43,683 nucleotides of DNA from Bacteroidetes bacterium UBA2322 (GTDB taxonomy: Bacteria > Bacteroidota > Bacteroidia > Chitinophagales > UBA2359): contig DDVC01000011.1 in NCBI GenBank assembly GCA_002345145.1, positions 1 through 43,683 on the forward strand, read 5' to 3'. Shown piece after piece: positions 1 through 8,159 of this stretch. The first letter of the stretch is position 1. Every line of letters starts with the position of its first letter. The position numbers and the translations under genes are program-made. The notes under the pieces are model-generated. The model had not been told where the DNA came from, ran no database searches, and worked only from the letters and a program-made list of their open reading frames with translations.

Positions 1-87
1 CAGGGTTAAAAAAAACAAACCACCCCGCAAGGCAACCGTTTTTACAAAATTTACTTTTTACCTCAACATAGTACCCATACCCCCAAG

Positions 88-1554
88 TTAAAACTGAAAA
101 TAAATAAACGGCTGAATATCGGACGATTTAACCTGCATAACCAAGTAAACAATGGCTACCAATATGAGCGATTTAGCAAGCAGCGGCATTTTGGTAACCC
201 AATGCTCCATTTTGAGGTCTGCCCATTTGGGGGTAAAGTGCAGCAGCAAACCCAGCCCCATAAGGGTTAGCGCTTTTTGGTATCCGGTAATAAAGGTGAG
301 AAAAAACTGGGGTTTAAAGTCAAACAAAATTTGGCTCAAAATATCGGTAGCCGCCTCAAAGGTGGTAGCGCGGAAAAATATCCAGCAAAAACAAACAAAG
401 TGAAACGTGAGTATAACCCTAAGTAAATGCACCGGCAAAATAGCGCGCTTATTGGCATTGATGTTAAAAAACTTTTCTACCGATAGGGCTAATCCGTGCA
501 TAAATCCCCAAAAAACAAACTGCAATGATGCGCCATGCCACAAGCCGCCCAGCAGCATGGTTACCATAAGGTTAAAGTAGGTGCGCAGTTTACCCAATCT
601 GTTGCCGCCCAAGCCAATATAAAGGTAATCTTTTAACCAAGACGACAAGGAAATATGCCACCGCCGCCAAAACTCGGTTATACTTGCCGATTGGTAAGGA
701 GCGTCAAAATTGGGCGCTAACTGATACCCCAATACCAAAGCTATGCCAATAGCCATATCGGTATAGCCCGAAAAATCGCAATATATTTGCAAGGCATACC
801 CATACACGCCAAACAGGTTTTCTAAACCGGTATAACGAAGCGGGTCATCAAAAACTCTGTCCACAAAATTGCGGCTAATATAATCCGATATAACCGCCTT
901 TTTAAACAAACCACACATAAACAAAAACACACCCCTGCCAAAATCTTGATGCGATACATATATGGGGCGATGAATTTGAGGCAAAAAGTGTTTAGCCCTT
1001 ACAATAGGACCGGCTACCATTTGAGGGAAAAAAGTAACAAAAAAGGTAAAATCGAGCAGACTTACCGGTTTTATTTCGTTTCTATACACATCTATGGTAT
1101 AACTGAGCGACTGGAAAGTAAAAAACGATACGCCCACAGGCAGGAAAATATCTAAATAGGCAAAATTGGCAAGCGTTAGCTGGTTGGTTAGGTCTATAAA
1201 AAAATTGGTGTACTTAAAGTATGCCAAAATGCCCAAGTTGCTCACTAAACTAATTATGAGCAGGGCTTTTTTAACCCATTTTTTAGGTGCGTGGTAAATG
1301 AGCTTGGCTAAGGAGTAATCAACCACAGCGGTAAAGAGCAAAACAGCCACATAAGTACCACTCGATTTGTAATAAAAGTAAATAGAAAAAGCCGTTAGGT
1401 ATAAAATACGGCTGTATGGGTACTTATGCAAAAATGCGTAAAGGAACAAAAATCCCAAAAACAAAAACAAAAACAAACCGCTGTTAAAAATAAGCGGGGC
1501 AGTAGGGTTATACAAAAACTGCTCAATGAGTTTATCTGGATTTATCTGCAACAT
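88..1554 (-). CDS. MBOAT family O-acyltransferase (AlgI/DltB-like)
   Basis: A 488-residue polytopic membrane protein of the MBOAT family. These enzymes move acyl groups, usually acetyl, across the inner membrane onto exported polysaccharides or other envelope acceptors. Visible signatures are FWRRWHISLSSWLKDYLY followed by the GLGGNR loop, and LWHGAS with a second FMHGL some 13 residues later (around residues 338-355), which carry the family's conserved histidines. Length is normal for AlgI-like proteins and hydrophobic helices fill most of the chain. The ATG start overlaps the end of the upstream SGNH gene by 23 bases, which suggests translational coupling. Two SGNH/GDSL proteins upstream fit a membrane-acyl-transfer plus periplasmic-transferase/esterase cassette, as in alginate or peptidoglycan O-acetylation. 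The acceptor polymer cannot be read from the sequence. Family call very sure; substrate unknown. Confidence 0.93.
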   Translation of the reverse strand: MLQINPDKLIEQFLYNPTAPLIFNSGLFLFLFLGFLFLYAFLHKYPYSRILYLTAFSIYFYYKSSGTYVAVLLFTAVVDYSLAKLIYHAPKKWVKKALLIISLVSNLGILAYFKYTNFFIDLTNQLTLANFAYLDIFLPVGVSFFTFQSLSYTIDVYRNEIKPVSLLDFTFFVTFFPQMVAGPIVRAKHFLPQIHRPIYVSHQDFGRGVFLFMCGLFKKAVISDYISRNFVDRVFDDPLRYTGLENLFGVYGYALQIYCDFSGYTDMAIGIALVLGYQLAPNFDAPYQSASITEFWRRWHISLSSWLKDYLYIGLGGNRLGKLRTYFNLMVTMLLGGLWHGASLQFVFWGFMHGLALSVEKFFNINANKRAILPVHLLRVILTFHFVCFCWIFFRATTFEAATDILSQILFDFKPQFFLTFITGYQKALTLMGLGLLLHFTPKWADLKMEHWVTKMPLLAKSLILVAIVYLVMQVKSSDIQPFIYFQF

Positions 1555-2767
1555 ATTGGCCGTAAGCAGTTATGAGTGCCTGATGAAATAAATCGCCCTG
1601 AAACAAGTAACCCGATGAGGTAAAATGAACCCCGTCTTGTTGCAGCATTTTTCGGTTTTGCCAGTCAAAAGCAGTACCGCCAATCGTGTTTAAGTCCCAG
1701 TAAGGTAACTTGTTGTTTGAGGCAAACATTTTAAGCACATCGGCAGCGGCAAACATTTTGATATTGGGCTGTTTATGTTTAAACGAGTTAGCAGGAGTAG
1801 TGAGCAGTATAGTTGCCCCCGGGCAGTTTTGCCTGAGCTTAGTTACTAATTGAGATACCTCAGCGTTGAACTGTTCAGTAGTAAAATCTTTTCCAAAGGC
1901 TTCATTAGTACCCAGTGAAATAATGATGAGTTTGGGTTCTAACTCTGCCACTTGTTCTGCAAAGTAAGCGGCTTTATTCAGGTGAGCATACTGGGTTCCA
2001 TTTACCGCTATGGTATGGTATAGTATGCCATTGTTCAGATTTTCAAAACTAATACCATACAAGTTTCCATACTGTTGGGAGGTATTTGTTTGCGTGTTTT
2101 GCAGGGTTATGGTGTTGGTTGGTTTTGCCATGTCTATTTTTCTAAGAAACCTACCCGCAGAAAAATTGAGCTGTGCACCGTCCACAAATAAGTCAAAAGC
2201 CTGCTCCTGCGTGTCGGCAAAAACTTTAACCCTTTCAAAACCGTAATCCAACTGGGTGGTATTCCTAACTTGGAGGGTAATAGCAGCTTGTGGGTTAGTG
2301 GTATGCAGTGTTATGCCCGATACCCCAATGGGTATGGGATTATCGGGATATACACAACGTTTAGCTTCCCATAAAGCAGCATTGCCCGATGAGGTGTAAG
2401 AGGTAGGCTCATTGGTTTTGGCTACTCTGTAAGGAAAAACAAGTCCCCTGCCTGCATTACCAAACCGCAGTTGCAAGCGCTCGCGCAGTACAGAGGTAAG
2501 CACATCGGTTTGCAGGTGAGAGTCGCCAATATGCACAATGGGCAGTTTGGTCAATCGGCTTTTGCTCATGGTGGCAGTTTGCTCAAGTGTATAGAGCGCT
2601 TCCAAAAATGGTGCAAGAGCTGCTGGGTTCAGTATTTGGTTATCATCATAACAGTATGGGTGGGGTATGCCGGCATGGGCATAACTGTTTTGAAAGGTGG
2701 GTATGGGTATGATGGCAAGCAGCCATATTATCCACAAGTTCTGGTAGTATTTAAAGGGTTTAACCAT
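1532..2767 (-). CDS. SGNH/GDSL hydrolase-like protein, exported
   Basis: A 411-residue protein with an N-terminal hydrophobic segment (about residues 10-28) that looks like a signal peptide or anchor. The SGNH fold is supported by HIGDSH (Ser83 in block I), SLGTNEAFG (the block III Asn), and a C-terminal DGVH pair (Asp378, His381) that would complete the catalytic triad. Such proteins next to MBOAT genes act as O-acetyltransferases or esterases on periplasmic glycans, comparable in role to AlgJ/AlgX or PatB. It lies between another SGNH gene and the MBOAT gene, and its 3' end overlaps the MBOAT start. The ATG at 2765-2767 is the natural start, giving a signal-like N terminus. Whether it transfers or removes acetyl groups cannot be told from sequence. 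Confidence 0.85.
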   Translation of the reverse strand: MVKPFKYYQNLWIIWLLAIIPIPTFQNSYAHAGIPHPYCYDDNQILNPAALAPFLEALYTLEQTATMSKSRLTKLPIVHIGDSHLQTDVLTSVLRERLQLRFGNAGRGLVFPYRVAKTNEPTSYTSSGNAALWEAKRCVYPDNPIPIGVSGITLHTTNPQAAITLQVRNTTQLDYGFERVKVFADTQEQAFDLFVDGAQLNFSAGRFLRKIDMAKPTNTITLQNTQTNTSQQYGNLYGISFENLNNGILYHTIAVNGTQYAHLNKAAYFAEQVAELEPKLIIISLGTNEAFGKDFTTEQFNAEVSQLVTKLRQNCPGATILLTTPANSFKHKQPNIKMFAAADVLKMFASNNKLPYWDLNTIGGTAFDWQNRKMLQQDGVHFTSSGYLFQGDLFHQALITAYGQYVADKSR

Positions 2768-2799
2768 GCTTAAATGTTAAAACAGATGCCTGTTTAATG

Positions 2800-2832
2800 A
2801 AAAAATCGGGATATTTATGTAGCTTTCCCGAT
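2800..2832 (-). terminator. Candidate intrinsic terminator/attenuator between the two SGNH genes
   Basis: Read on the minus strand, ATCGGGA (2832-2826) pairs with TCCCGAT (2811-2805) over a 14-base loop and is followed directly by TTTTT. This has the shape of a rho-independent terminator downstream of the first SGNH gene. A second hairpin using CTTTCCC (2841-2835) and GGGAAAG (2829-2823) shares bases with the terminator stem, so the two cannot form together. Whether this causes partial termination within the cassette is inference. Confidence 0.4.
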
Positions 2833-2851
2833 AGGGGGAAAGTGGGTAATA

Positions 2852-4339
2852 TTAGTTTATTAAAACTTTAGAAAATGCTTTAGCCAGTTCTTTACCACCC
2901 CTGTAATTAAGGTGGGTATAGTCTTTGTTTGCCCATCCGTTTTGGGTATAGGTGAGCATCGCATTTTTGCCCCCCATAGCGCTGTACATATCCCAAAACA
3001 TTATTTGATGTTTTTTGGCTATATTTCTTTGGGCGGTTAGTAGTTTGTCCAAATTAGCGGCGGTTACTATTTCACCGGTTTCGCTCACGCTGCACCGGTC
3101 GGTTACGCTAAACAAAATGATGGGCGTATCGGGAAAAAATTCTTTGATGTATGCTACGGTTGCGTCCATAGCTTTGCTGTAAAGATTTACATGAACGCCG
3201 GTAGGAGCTTCTACGTTTAACCCAAACTGCAAAATGAGCAGGGAGTATTCCTGAAGTTGGTTAAACTCTTGAAACATCTTGGGTTTAATGCGCTTGAGTT
3301 GTGTTCCTGCCGAGCCTCTTACCGAAAAGTTGTCGATATAAATGCCACTGTTACCTTCTAATGAAGCGCCATATATCCAAATACCCGGAATGGTATCGAA
3401 CCTGAACTCTATGGTTTTAACCAACTCGTTGGCATCAATGGTAAGGCATTGTACTTTATCGGCTGGGGGCATTGCGGCTACTAACGGTTCATTTTTATTG
3501 ATGGTGTAAGATAGCGCAGCGTTTTGGTTGGCGGGGTTGTAATAAAACAACCTCACTTGGTTAAACGAATTGCTGTTGGCATGTTTGGTAGTGGCGCTGT
3601 ATCTTACCCAACTGTTTCGGCTAAGGGGGTAATGGCAGTACCCGCTAATGCCCATATACTGTGGTATGGCTTTATTGTCTATAATAGCATGTGTTTTCCA
3701 ATTACCTGAAAAAGTGTGTTTTACTGATGCCCGAAACTGCGCCACCGGCGATACCACCGATACAAAACCTACGCCGTTTCCGCCCCACCTGCTTTGGAGC
3801 ATATCTCTAAGGTAACCCACCAAAATATCGCCTTCTACAAGCGAGTCGCCCCAAAAAGCTATACGCACTTTTTTACCTTTGGCAGTGAGGGTATCAAACC
3901 TTGTGAGCAACATTTGTACGCCATTGCCGGCGGCGGTGTAATCTTCTAAGTAGTGTACTATTTGTGAGGGCTGAACATGTGCAAAAGTGGCGGGGCTGGG
4001 GGTATTTGTATAATAGCTTATTTTTTCGGGGGGCGGTTCTGTTTTTATGCTTTTAACCTCCGGCAAGGTATCGGTTTCCGGTATATTTATAGCAGTATCG
4101 GCAGGCAGGTAGGCATTAAAAAGTGAGGTATCTAAGTTATTCATCAACGGAATGGTATCGGGTTGCATTTGCTCGGTGGTGTCATTGGGCAGCTCATCCT
4201 CTAATATATCCGATAATATGTTTATTTTGCGCAACGATAGGTTACCCACTTTAATTTCCCGACCAAAAAAAGAGAGCATGATTAAGAAAAAGACAACCCA
4301 GCACACCAGCGCCAGTATCTGATTAATAGAGTTATTCAT
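2852..4339 (-). CDS. SGNH/GDSL hydrolase-like protein, membrane-anchored
   Basis: A 495-residue protein with one N-terminal transmembrane segment (about residues 7-25), then a Pro/Thr/Asp-rich linker to about residue 125, then an SGNH domain. Catalytic candidates are Ser166 in WGDSLVEGD, Asn in QFGLN (block III), and Asp473/His476 in DYTHL near the C terminus. It has the same domain plan as the next gene in the cassette but differs in sequence, so the two are probably paired non-identical periplasmic partners of the MBOAT protein rather than a recent duplication. It is the first gene of the cassette; a terminator-like hairpin lies between it and the second gene. The acylated polymer is unknown. 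Confidence 0.85.
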   Translation of the reverse strand: MNNSINQILALVCWVVFFLIMLSFFGREIKVGNLSLRKINILSDILEDELPNDTTEQMQPDTIPLMNNLDTSLFNAYLPADTAINIPETDTLPEVKSIKTEPPPEKISYYTNTPSPATFAHVQPSQIVHYLEDYTAAGNGVQMLLTRFDTLTAKGKKVRIAFWGDSLVEGDILVGYLRDMLQSRWGGNGVGFVSVVSPVAQFRASVKHTFSGNWKTHAIIDNKAIPQYMGISGYCHYPLSRNSWVRYSATTKHANSNSFNQVRLFYYNPANQNAALSYTINKNEPLVAAMPPADKVQCLTIDANELVKTIEFRFDTIPGIWIYGASLEGNSGIYIDNFSVRGSAGTQLKRIKPKMFQEFNQLQEYSLLILQFGLNVEAPTGVHVNLYSKAMDATVAYIKEFFPDTPIILFSVTDRCSVSETGEIVTAANLDKLLTAQRNIAKKHQIMFWDMYSAMGGKNAMLTYTQNGWANKDYTHLNYRGGKELAKAFSKVLIN

Positions 4340-4532
4340 TTGAATGGGTAGTGTACGTAAAATTTTAAACTATGGTATGGGTGGCTGTGGTTTAGCCAAA
4401 AACAATTACATGGTCATAACATCATGTATGTATGTATCTTATCTGAATTTTGCTGCCTGCTGTTTGCATATAGGGCACATTTTAGCGATAGTATTTTTTG
4501 GGGGGCGCTGATGCGGTTATTGGTAAAAAAGA

Positions 4533-4961
4533 TTACATAAGCCATTCATCGGGAATAAAAGTATCTAAATCGGCGGCTGCATTCACAATCTCTTTAGCAG
4601 CATCGGCATATCGGGCAAGGGTAACCATGCTACCCTTTTTGAGTTTAAGTTTACCGCGCATAATAGCCATAATAGGAGCTATTTCTCGGTCTAATACCTG
4701 TTTCCAATCTTTACCACTGCCGGCAAGAATAAAATCGGCAGTTTCAAAATCGGGGGCTTGGGCGGCTTGGGCAGAGCGGCACTCTCCGTGCCAAAGGTCG
4801 AGCAAAACGGCAGGTGCGGTGTTGGGGTCTATTTGTCCGTCTCGGCTAAAAACCATTAACAAAGAGCCCTCCCAGTTGGCGGCGGCAGTTTGGTAAACGG
4901 TGTTTTGGTTAATGCTTTGCTTAAAAGCATCTATCCACTCAGGGGTAAAAATGGTAAGCAT
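4533..4961 (-). CDS. SCP2 sterol-transfer-like domain protein
   Basis: A small soluble protein of about 142 residues. FTPEWIDAF at the N terminus, LDLWHGECR in the middle, and MRGKLKLKKGSM with a C-terminal FPDEW-like ending (here IPDEWLM) match my recollection of the short SCP2-like proteins found in many bacteria. The SCP2 fold makes a hydrophobic lipid-binding cavity, but the bacterial ligand is usually unknown. I chose the ATG at 4959-4961 because it gives the family-like start MLTIFTPEW; an in-frame TTG at 4982 would add seven residues and is less likely. It follows the DUF2480 gene with a short gap, so the two may be cotranscribed. No signal peptide or membrane segment is seen. Confidence 0.75.
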   Translation of the reverse strand: MLTIFTPEWIDAFKQSINQNTVYQTAAANWEGSLLMVFSRDGQIDPNTAPAVLLDLWHGECRSAQAAQAPDFETADFILAGSGKDWKQVLDREIAPIMAIMRGKLKLKKGSMVTLARYADAAKEIVNAAADLDTFIPDEWLM

Positions 4962-4999
4962 ATCAATATCGTATTTTAGCAACTATCCGGAAACGGGTT

Positions 5000-5524
5000 T
5001 TAGGCTTCGGGTTCGGGGTCTTTTTGTTTATAGATGGGCACAGTAGAACAAGGTTCGCCATACATAAGCGATTTTACCACCGGCTTGAGCAGTCGGGTAA
5101 TTTCTACATAAGCGGCTGCCGGTATGGATTTTTCGCCGCAGCCTTTAATAACCACCCGTTTATGCTCAAAATTGGCAGGGTTTATTTGGGCAAGGGATTT
5201 GGTAAACAAAAGGGTTTGCAGGGTTTCTTCATTACCAAAGGCATAAAATGCAGCCAATGGTTGCAAATAGGCGGCTACCAGCATGTATGCCCATAGTGGC
5301 ACTATGGCATCGGCGGTGCAGGTTATGGCAATGTTTTTATCTTGGTAAGTATCCCAATTATGCTCTTTAAGAGCTTGCCTAAAGTCTTTTTCGCGCAGAA
5401 TCAATCCTCTGAACAAAAAGTCTTTAATATCAAAAACAACTATGGGCTGTGCAGGAAAATAATCTTCTAAGTTTAGGGTAATGATACCGCTTTGGGTTAC
5501 ACGGTTTACAATAATTTCTGACAT
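5000..5524 (-). CDS. DUF2480 family protein
   Basis: A soluble protein of about 174 residues, matching by memory the DUF2480 family, which is nearly confined to Bacteroidota. Recognisable stretches are an N-terminal EIIVNRV followed by LEDYFP, VVFDIKDFLFRGLILREKDFR, IAITCTADAIVPLWAYML, and a C-terminal RVVIKGCG. Function is unknown. The open frame continues upstream to 5602, but the ATG at 5522-5524 gives the family-like start MSEIIVNRV, and a TAnnTTTG promoter-like box lies between the two candidate starts, so the longer form is unlikely. The acidic, proline-containing C-terminal tail is typical of this family. It lies upstream of the SCP2-like gene. Confidence 0.85.
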   Translation of the reverse strand: MSEIIVNRVTQSGIITLNLEDYFPAQPIVVFDIKDFLFRGLILREKDFRQALKEHNWDTYQDKNIAITCTADAIVPLWAYMLVAAYLQPLAAFYAFGNEETLQTLLFTKSLAQINPANFEHKRVVIKGCGEKSIPAAAYVEITRLLKPVVKSLMYGEPCSTVPIYKQKDPEPEA

Positions 5525-5556
5525 ATTAAAATGTTTAAACAAATAAAATTGAGGCA

Positions 5557-5564
5557 CAAAATTA
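5557..5564 (-). promoter_or_regulatory. Candidate Bacteroidota -7 box for the DUF2480 gene
   Basis: On the minus strand this reads TAATTTTG, a full match to the TAnnTTTG -7 element of Bacteroidota sigma factors. It lies about 33 bases before the chosen ATG. I did not find a clear TTTG-type -33 box at the usual distance, so support is partial. Confidence 0.35.
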
Positions 5565-5759
5565 ACAAAAAAAGGCAATTGGTGGTTTACTTTGTTTTGC
5601 AATTATTGTTTACCAAACGCACCAATAGATAACGGATTTAAGCAATAAATATATTCCGGTTTTTTTCACATTTTTCCTTGTGTGCTTTGCATTTACGCCC
5701 TACAAGTAGCAGCAAAGGCAAATGTACCCGATTTAAGGGGGAGCGAGTAAACCGCTGCC

Positions 5760-6164
5760 CTATTTTTTAGTATTCACCAATTGCATTAACACCCGCGTTT
5801 CAACGGCGGTGTATATGGCATACAAGAAAAAGAAAGGCAAAATAAACCTTACATCGGTAGGTTTTACCGCAAACATGTAGGTAATTACCATAAGTACACT
5901 AAAAATAAATTTTAAACCCAGCGCGCCCATTACCAAATAAACAGCCTGCCCCGATGAGCTGCTTTGGTTAGACATAGCTATCAGATATACGGTAAAAAAA
6001 GCAAGGAATGCAAAAAACGCATAACAAATCCAGGCAAAACCCGGGTAAGCGCCCAGTTTATCCATAACTTGAAGTGCTCCTAAAACCAAACCAATGAGTA
6101 AAGAAACCAACCCAAGTTGGCGGTAAGCTTGTTGTGCGGTAAATAAATTGGCAGATTGACTCAT
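5760..6164 (-). CDS. Small four-helix membrane protein, possibly AtpI-like
   Basis: A 134-residue protein with four predicted hydrophobic helices (about residues 15-34, 43-64, 75-95 and 104-125) and short charged loops; no cofactor motif is seen. I do not recognise its family from sequence alone. Its place directly after AtpZ is where Bacteroidota genomes often carry a small membrane protein before atpB, so a role in assembly of the ATP synthase membrane sector (AtpI-like) is a reasonable inference. Here no atpB follows. The start is an ATG. Not supported by any catalytic residue. Confidence 0.6.
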   Translation of the reverse strand: MSQSANLFTAQQAYRQLGLVSLLIGLVLGALQVMDKLGAYPGFAWICYAFFAFLAFFTVYLIAMSNQSSSSGQAVYLVMGALGLKFIFSVLMVITYMFAVKPTDVRFILPFFFLYAIYTAVETRVLMQLVNTKK

Positions 6165-6212
6165 GCAGCAAGTAATATGTAAAAAATTAGATAAATAATA
6201 ACAAAATAACAG

Positions 6213-6458
6213 CTACGCCAATTCTTTCACTACCACATACATAGCCCCCCCAACCCCTGCTAACAGCAAAAAAACGGTTAGCAGGGGCGATGAGTTTAGG
6301 GCGGCATCGGCTTTTAAACCCACAAAACCGGCAAGCAGTATAATGCCCGCCATTTTAAAGGCTATGCCTGAATATCGGGCATACTGGGCGGTGGTTTTGG
6401 CAGATTTACTTGTTTTATTGGGGTTATGCGGTGGATTTGGCAGATTTTGAAGAGGCAT
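6213..6458 (-). CDS. atpZ: AtpZ/AtpI family membrane protein
   Basis: A short protein of about 81 residues with two transmembrane helices (roughly residues 31-46 and 56-77). The first is preceded by the pattern YARYSGIAFKM, which resembles the F0 accessory protein AtpZ; this family is thought to help Mg2+/Ca2+ handling or assembly of the rotor ring of ATP synthase. I chose the ATG at 6456-6458, which gives the start MPLQNLPNPP; an upstream start at 6518 would lie deep within the bactofilin gene. With the chosen start it overlaps the bactofilin gene by 35 bases in another frame, pointing to coupled translation. Confidence 0.75.
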   Translation of the reverse strand: MPLQNLPNPPHNPNKTSKSAKTTAQYARYSGIAFKMAGIILLAGFVGLKADAALNSSPLLTVFLLLAGVGGAMYVVVKELA

Positions 6459-6888
6459 TACCAGCGTAGCGGTGGGTTTTATCGGGGTTAGGCAGGTCAA
6501 AGTTAAATGTTTCGGCATTGTTCATGGTACATAAGCCGTTAAATACAGCGCCAGCTTCAATAACCAATTTGTGGGTACTGATATCGCCGGTTATAGTGGC
6601 GGTTTCTTTTAGGTTGAGCAGCTCTTTTACTTTAATGGTACCATCAATTTTTCCGGCTACATCGGCGTTTTCACAAACAATATCGCCTAGCACCATGCCC
6701 GATGAACCAATTACAATTTTGGCATAGGCGGTAATGTTGCCTTGTACTTCGCCGTCAATTCGTATATCACCTTGGCAACTAATGGCACCCGTGATTTTAG
6801 TGCCCTGACCTATAATGTTGAGGGCATTACCTCCATCGCGCCGCAGCGGAGGTTTTTCTTCGCTTGCTTTCTTACTTGAGCCAAACAT
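6424..6888 (-). CDS. Bactofilin (polymer-forming cytoskeletal protein)
   Basis: A 154-residue protein of the bactofilin family. After a short charged N-terminal tail, residues from about 24 to 120 form a regular right-handed beta-helix pattern: GTKITGAISCQGDIRIDGEV, then repeats of the IxGxV/IxGDI type. Bactofilins polymerise without nucleotide and organise envelope enzymes at defined cell sites. The gene lies directly downstream of an M23 peptidase gene, a pairing known from other bacteria where the bactofilin scaffolds a LytM-type enzyme in cell-shape control. It overlaps the next gene, atpZ. Length and domain layout are normal. Confidence 0.92.
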   Translation of the reverse strand: MFGSSKKASEEKPPLRRDGGNALNIIGQGTKITGAISCQGDIRIDGEVQGNITAYAKIVIGSSGMVLGDIVCENADVAGKIDGTIKVKELLNLKETATITGDISTHKLVIEAGAVFNGLCTMNNAETFNFDLPNPDKTHRYAGNASSKSAKSTA

Positions 6889-6941
6889 GGTTTATTTTTT
6901 AAAAAAGTGAAAGATATTTTGTGCTAAGGGGTAATTTGCGG

Positions 6942-7832
6942 TCAGTTAAAATCGAGGTAGTCAGTGGGGTTTAAGGGGCTTTGGTTGTGCCATAGTTCAA
7001 AATGCAGATGCGGACCCACCGTTTGTTCGCCACTGTTACCTACAATGGCAATAGCATCGCCCGCTTTCACAAAAGTACCGGTTTTTTTTAAAAGTGCAGC
7101 ATTGTGTTTGTATAACGACATTAAATTATTACCATGCTGAATGCCCAACACATAACCCGATTCGTGTGTCCAGTCTGCCAAAATAACCACTCCCGATGCC
7201 GTAGCTTTTACCGGTTCATTGGCTGCGGTAACAATATCTATGGCATAATGCTCCTTTTGGGGGTCATATCCGGCAGATATAATACCTTTTGCCGGTGCAA
7301 ATAAGTTGTAGAGTTGGTTTTGGCTCAAACGCTGGGCGTTCAGATTTTCATCGCCAACGGCGCTAAACTTTCCTTCTTTTTCCATTGTGCGGCGCAGCTC
7401 TTTTTCTTCTTCCGACAAACCCTCCATTTCGGCAGGGTCGGTATCAACAAAATCGGGCTCATTTTGAGCAGGGGTATTGGCTCCATTAGCCGCGTTTTTT
7501 TCTTCCAGCACCTGTTGAACACTGTTAATAAAAGCATTTTGCTGTTTTACCACCCGTTCCAGCGAGTCCGATTTTTCAGCTAAGGCATATACTTTGCGGC
7601 GGGTGCCTGTATCATCGTATCCGGGCAGGTACTCTTTTAGCGGCGTAAGCGCCATTACCACTACGGTAAAAACTGCCGTTAGCACGGTTAGGGTACTCAA
7701 AAACACGTAGATATTCATTTGTGATAACCGGAAGGAAAACTGCTCCTCCATTGTATCATCGGTTAGCACCACTAATCGGTACTTGTGTTTGAGGCGTTCC
7801 AAGATACTGCCCCAATTTGGCATTTTTGCCAT
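6942..7832 (-). CDS. M23 (LytM-type) metallopeptidase, membrane-anchored
   Basis: A 296-residue protein with a cytoplasmic N-terminal segment, one transmembrane helix (about residues 42-63), a coiled-coil-like stretch near residues 80-112 and a C-terminal M23 domain from about residue 175. Zn ligands are visible as HYAID (His and Asp) and HLHFE (the second HxH), so the site looks intact, unlike EnvC/NlpD-like degenerate forms. These enzymes cut peptidoglycan cross-links or stem peptides. The bactofilin gene follows by 53 bases, supporting a scaffolded cell-wall role. The ATG at 7830-7832 is used. It is transcribed divergently from the PorW-like gene. Confidence 0.92.
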   Translation of the reverse strand: MAKMPNWGSILERLKHKYRLVVLTDDTMEEQFSFRLSQMNIYVFLSTLTVLTAVFTVVVMALTPLKEYLPGYDDTGTRRKVYALAEKSDSLERVVKQQNAFINSVQQVLEEKNAANGANTPAQNEPDFVDTDPAEMEGLSEEEKELRRTMEKEGKFSAVGDENLNAQRLSQNQLYNLFAPAKGIISAGYDPQKEHYAIDIVTAANEPVKATASGVVILADWTHESGYVLGIQHGNNLMSLYKHNAALLKKTGTFVKAGDAIAIVGNSGEQTVGPHLHFELWHNQSPLNPTDYLDFN

Positions 7833-7990
7833 AATTTCAGGGTATTAGTTGGGTTAAAATGCTATTTACACGTAAAAAAAGCCCACGCGCTCCCCCTGCC
7901 AAACCGTTTTATGCGTAGAAAGCATCTGTTCTTTACCTACATTAGAGAAGGGGTAAAGCGGTTTTAATATCGGGGTAAATAAGAGAAATA

Positions 7991-7998
7991 CAAAGTTA
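7991..7998 (-). promoter_or_regulatory. Candidate -7 box for the M23-bactofilin-atpZ operon
   Basis: The minus strand reads TAACTTTG, matching TAnnTTTG. It lies about 160 bases before the M23 start codon and would give a long leader that includes the inverted repeat at 7901-7964. No -33 box at the standard distance was found. Confidence 0.3.
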
Positions 7999-8022
7999 CG
8001 TGTGTTTTTGCAAAAATCGGCT

Positions 8023-8030
8023 TAATTTTG
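8023..8030 (+). promoter_or_regulatory. Candidate -7 box for the PorW-like gene
   Basis: TAATTTTG matches TAnnTTTG and lies about 130 bases before the ATG at 8160. A TTTTTG run lies upstream but closer than the usual 19 or so bases, so only the -7 element is convincing. Confidence 0.3.
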
Positions 8031-8159
8031 CATTTTGATTTCACTGGCACTCATTTTTTGGGCAGTTAAAATAATTTTCCCTTTTTTCGGTTATGTAGGG
8101 GGTCTTTTTTGTTTTTATCTGCCCCAGTTTGTAATTAACCTGTTTTTGCCCCCATTATT

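Larger units (their letters stand above)
7833..8159. other. Divergent intergenic region, M23 peptidase / PorW-like gene
   Basis: This 327-base stretch has no gene that I can support. It holds two TAnnTTTG boxes facing opposite ways (7991-7998 minus, 8023-8030 plus) and an imperfect 11-base inverted repeat (7901-7911 with 7954-7964, one mismatch) in the leader of the M23 transcript. Confidence 0.5.

Noticed and set aside
4423..4437. Short ATGT tandem run upstream of the SGNH cassette
   Set aside because: Only about three to four copies of a four-base unit; too short to call a repeat feature.
5525..5602. A longer N terminus for the DUF2480 protein
   Set aside because: The family-like start is at 5524 and a promoter-like box lies inside the extension.
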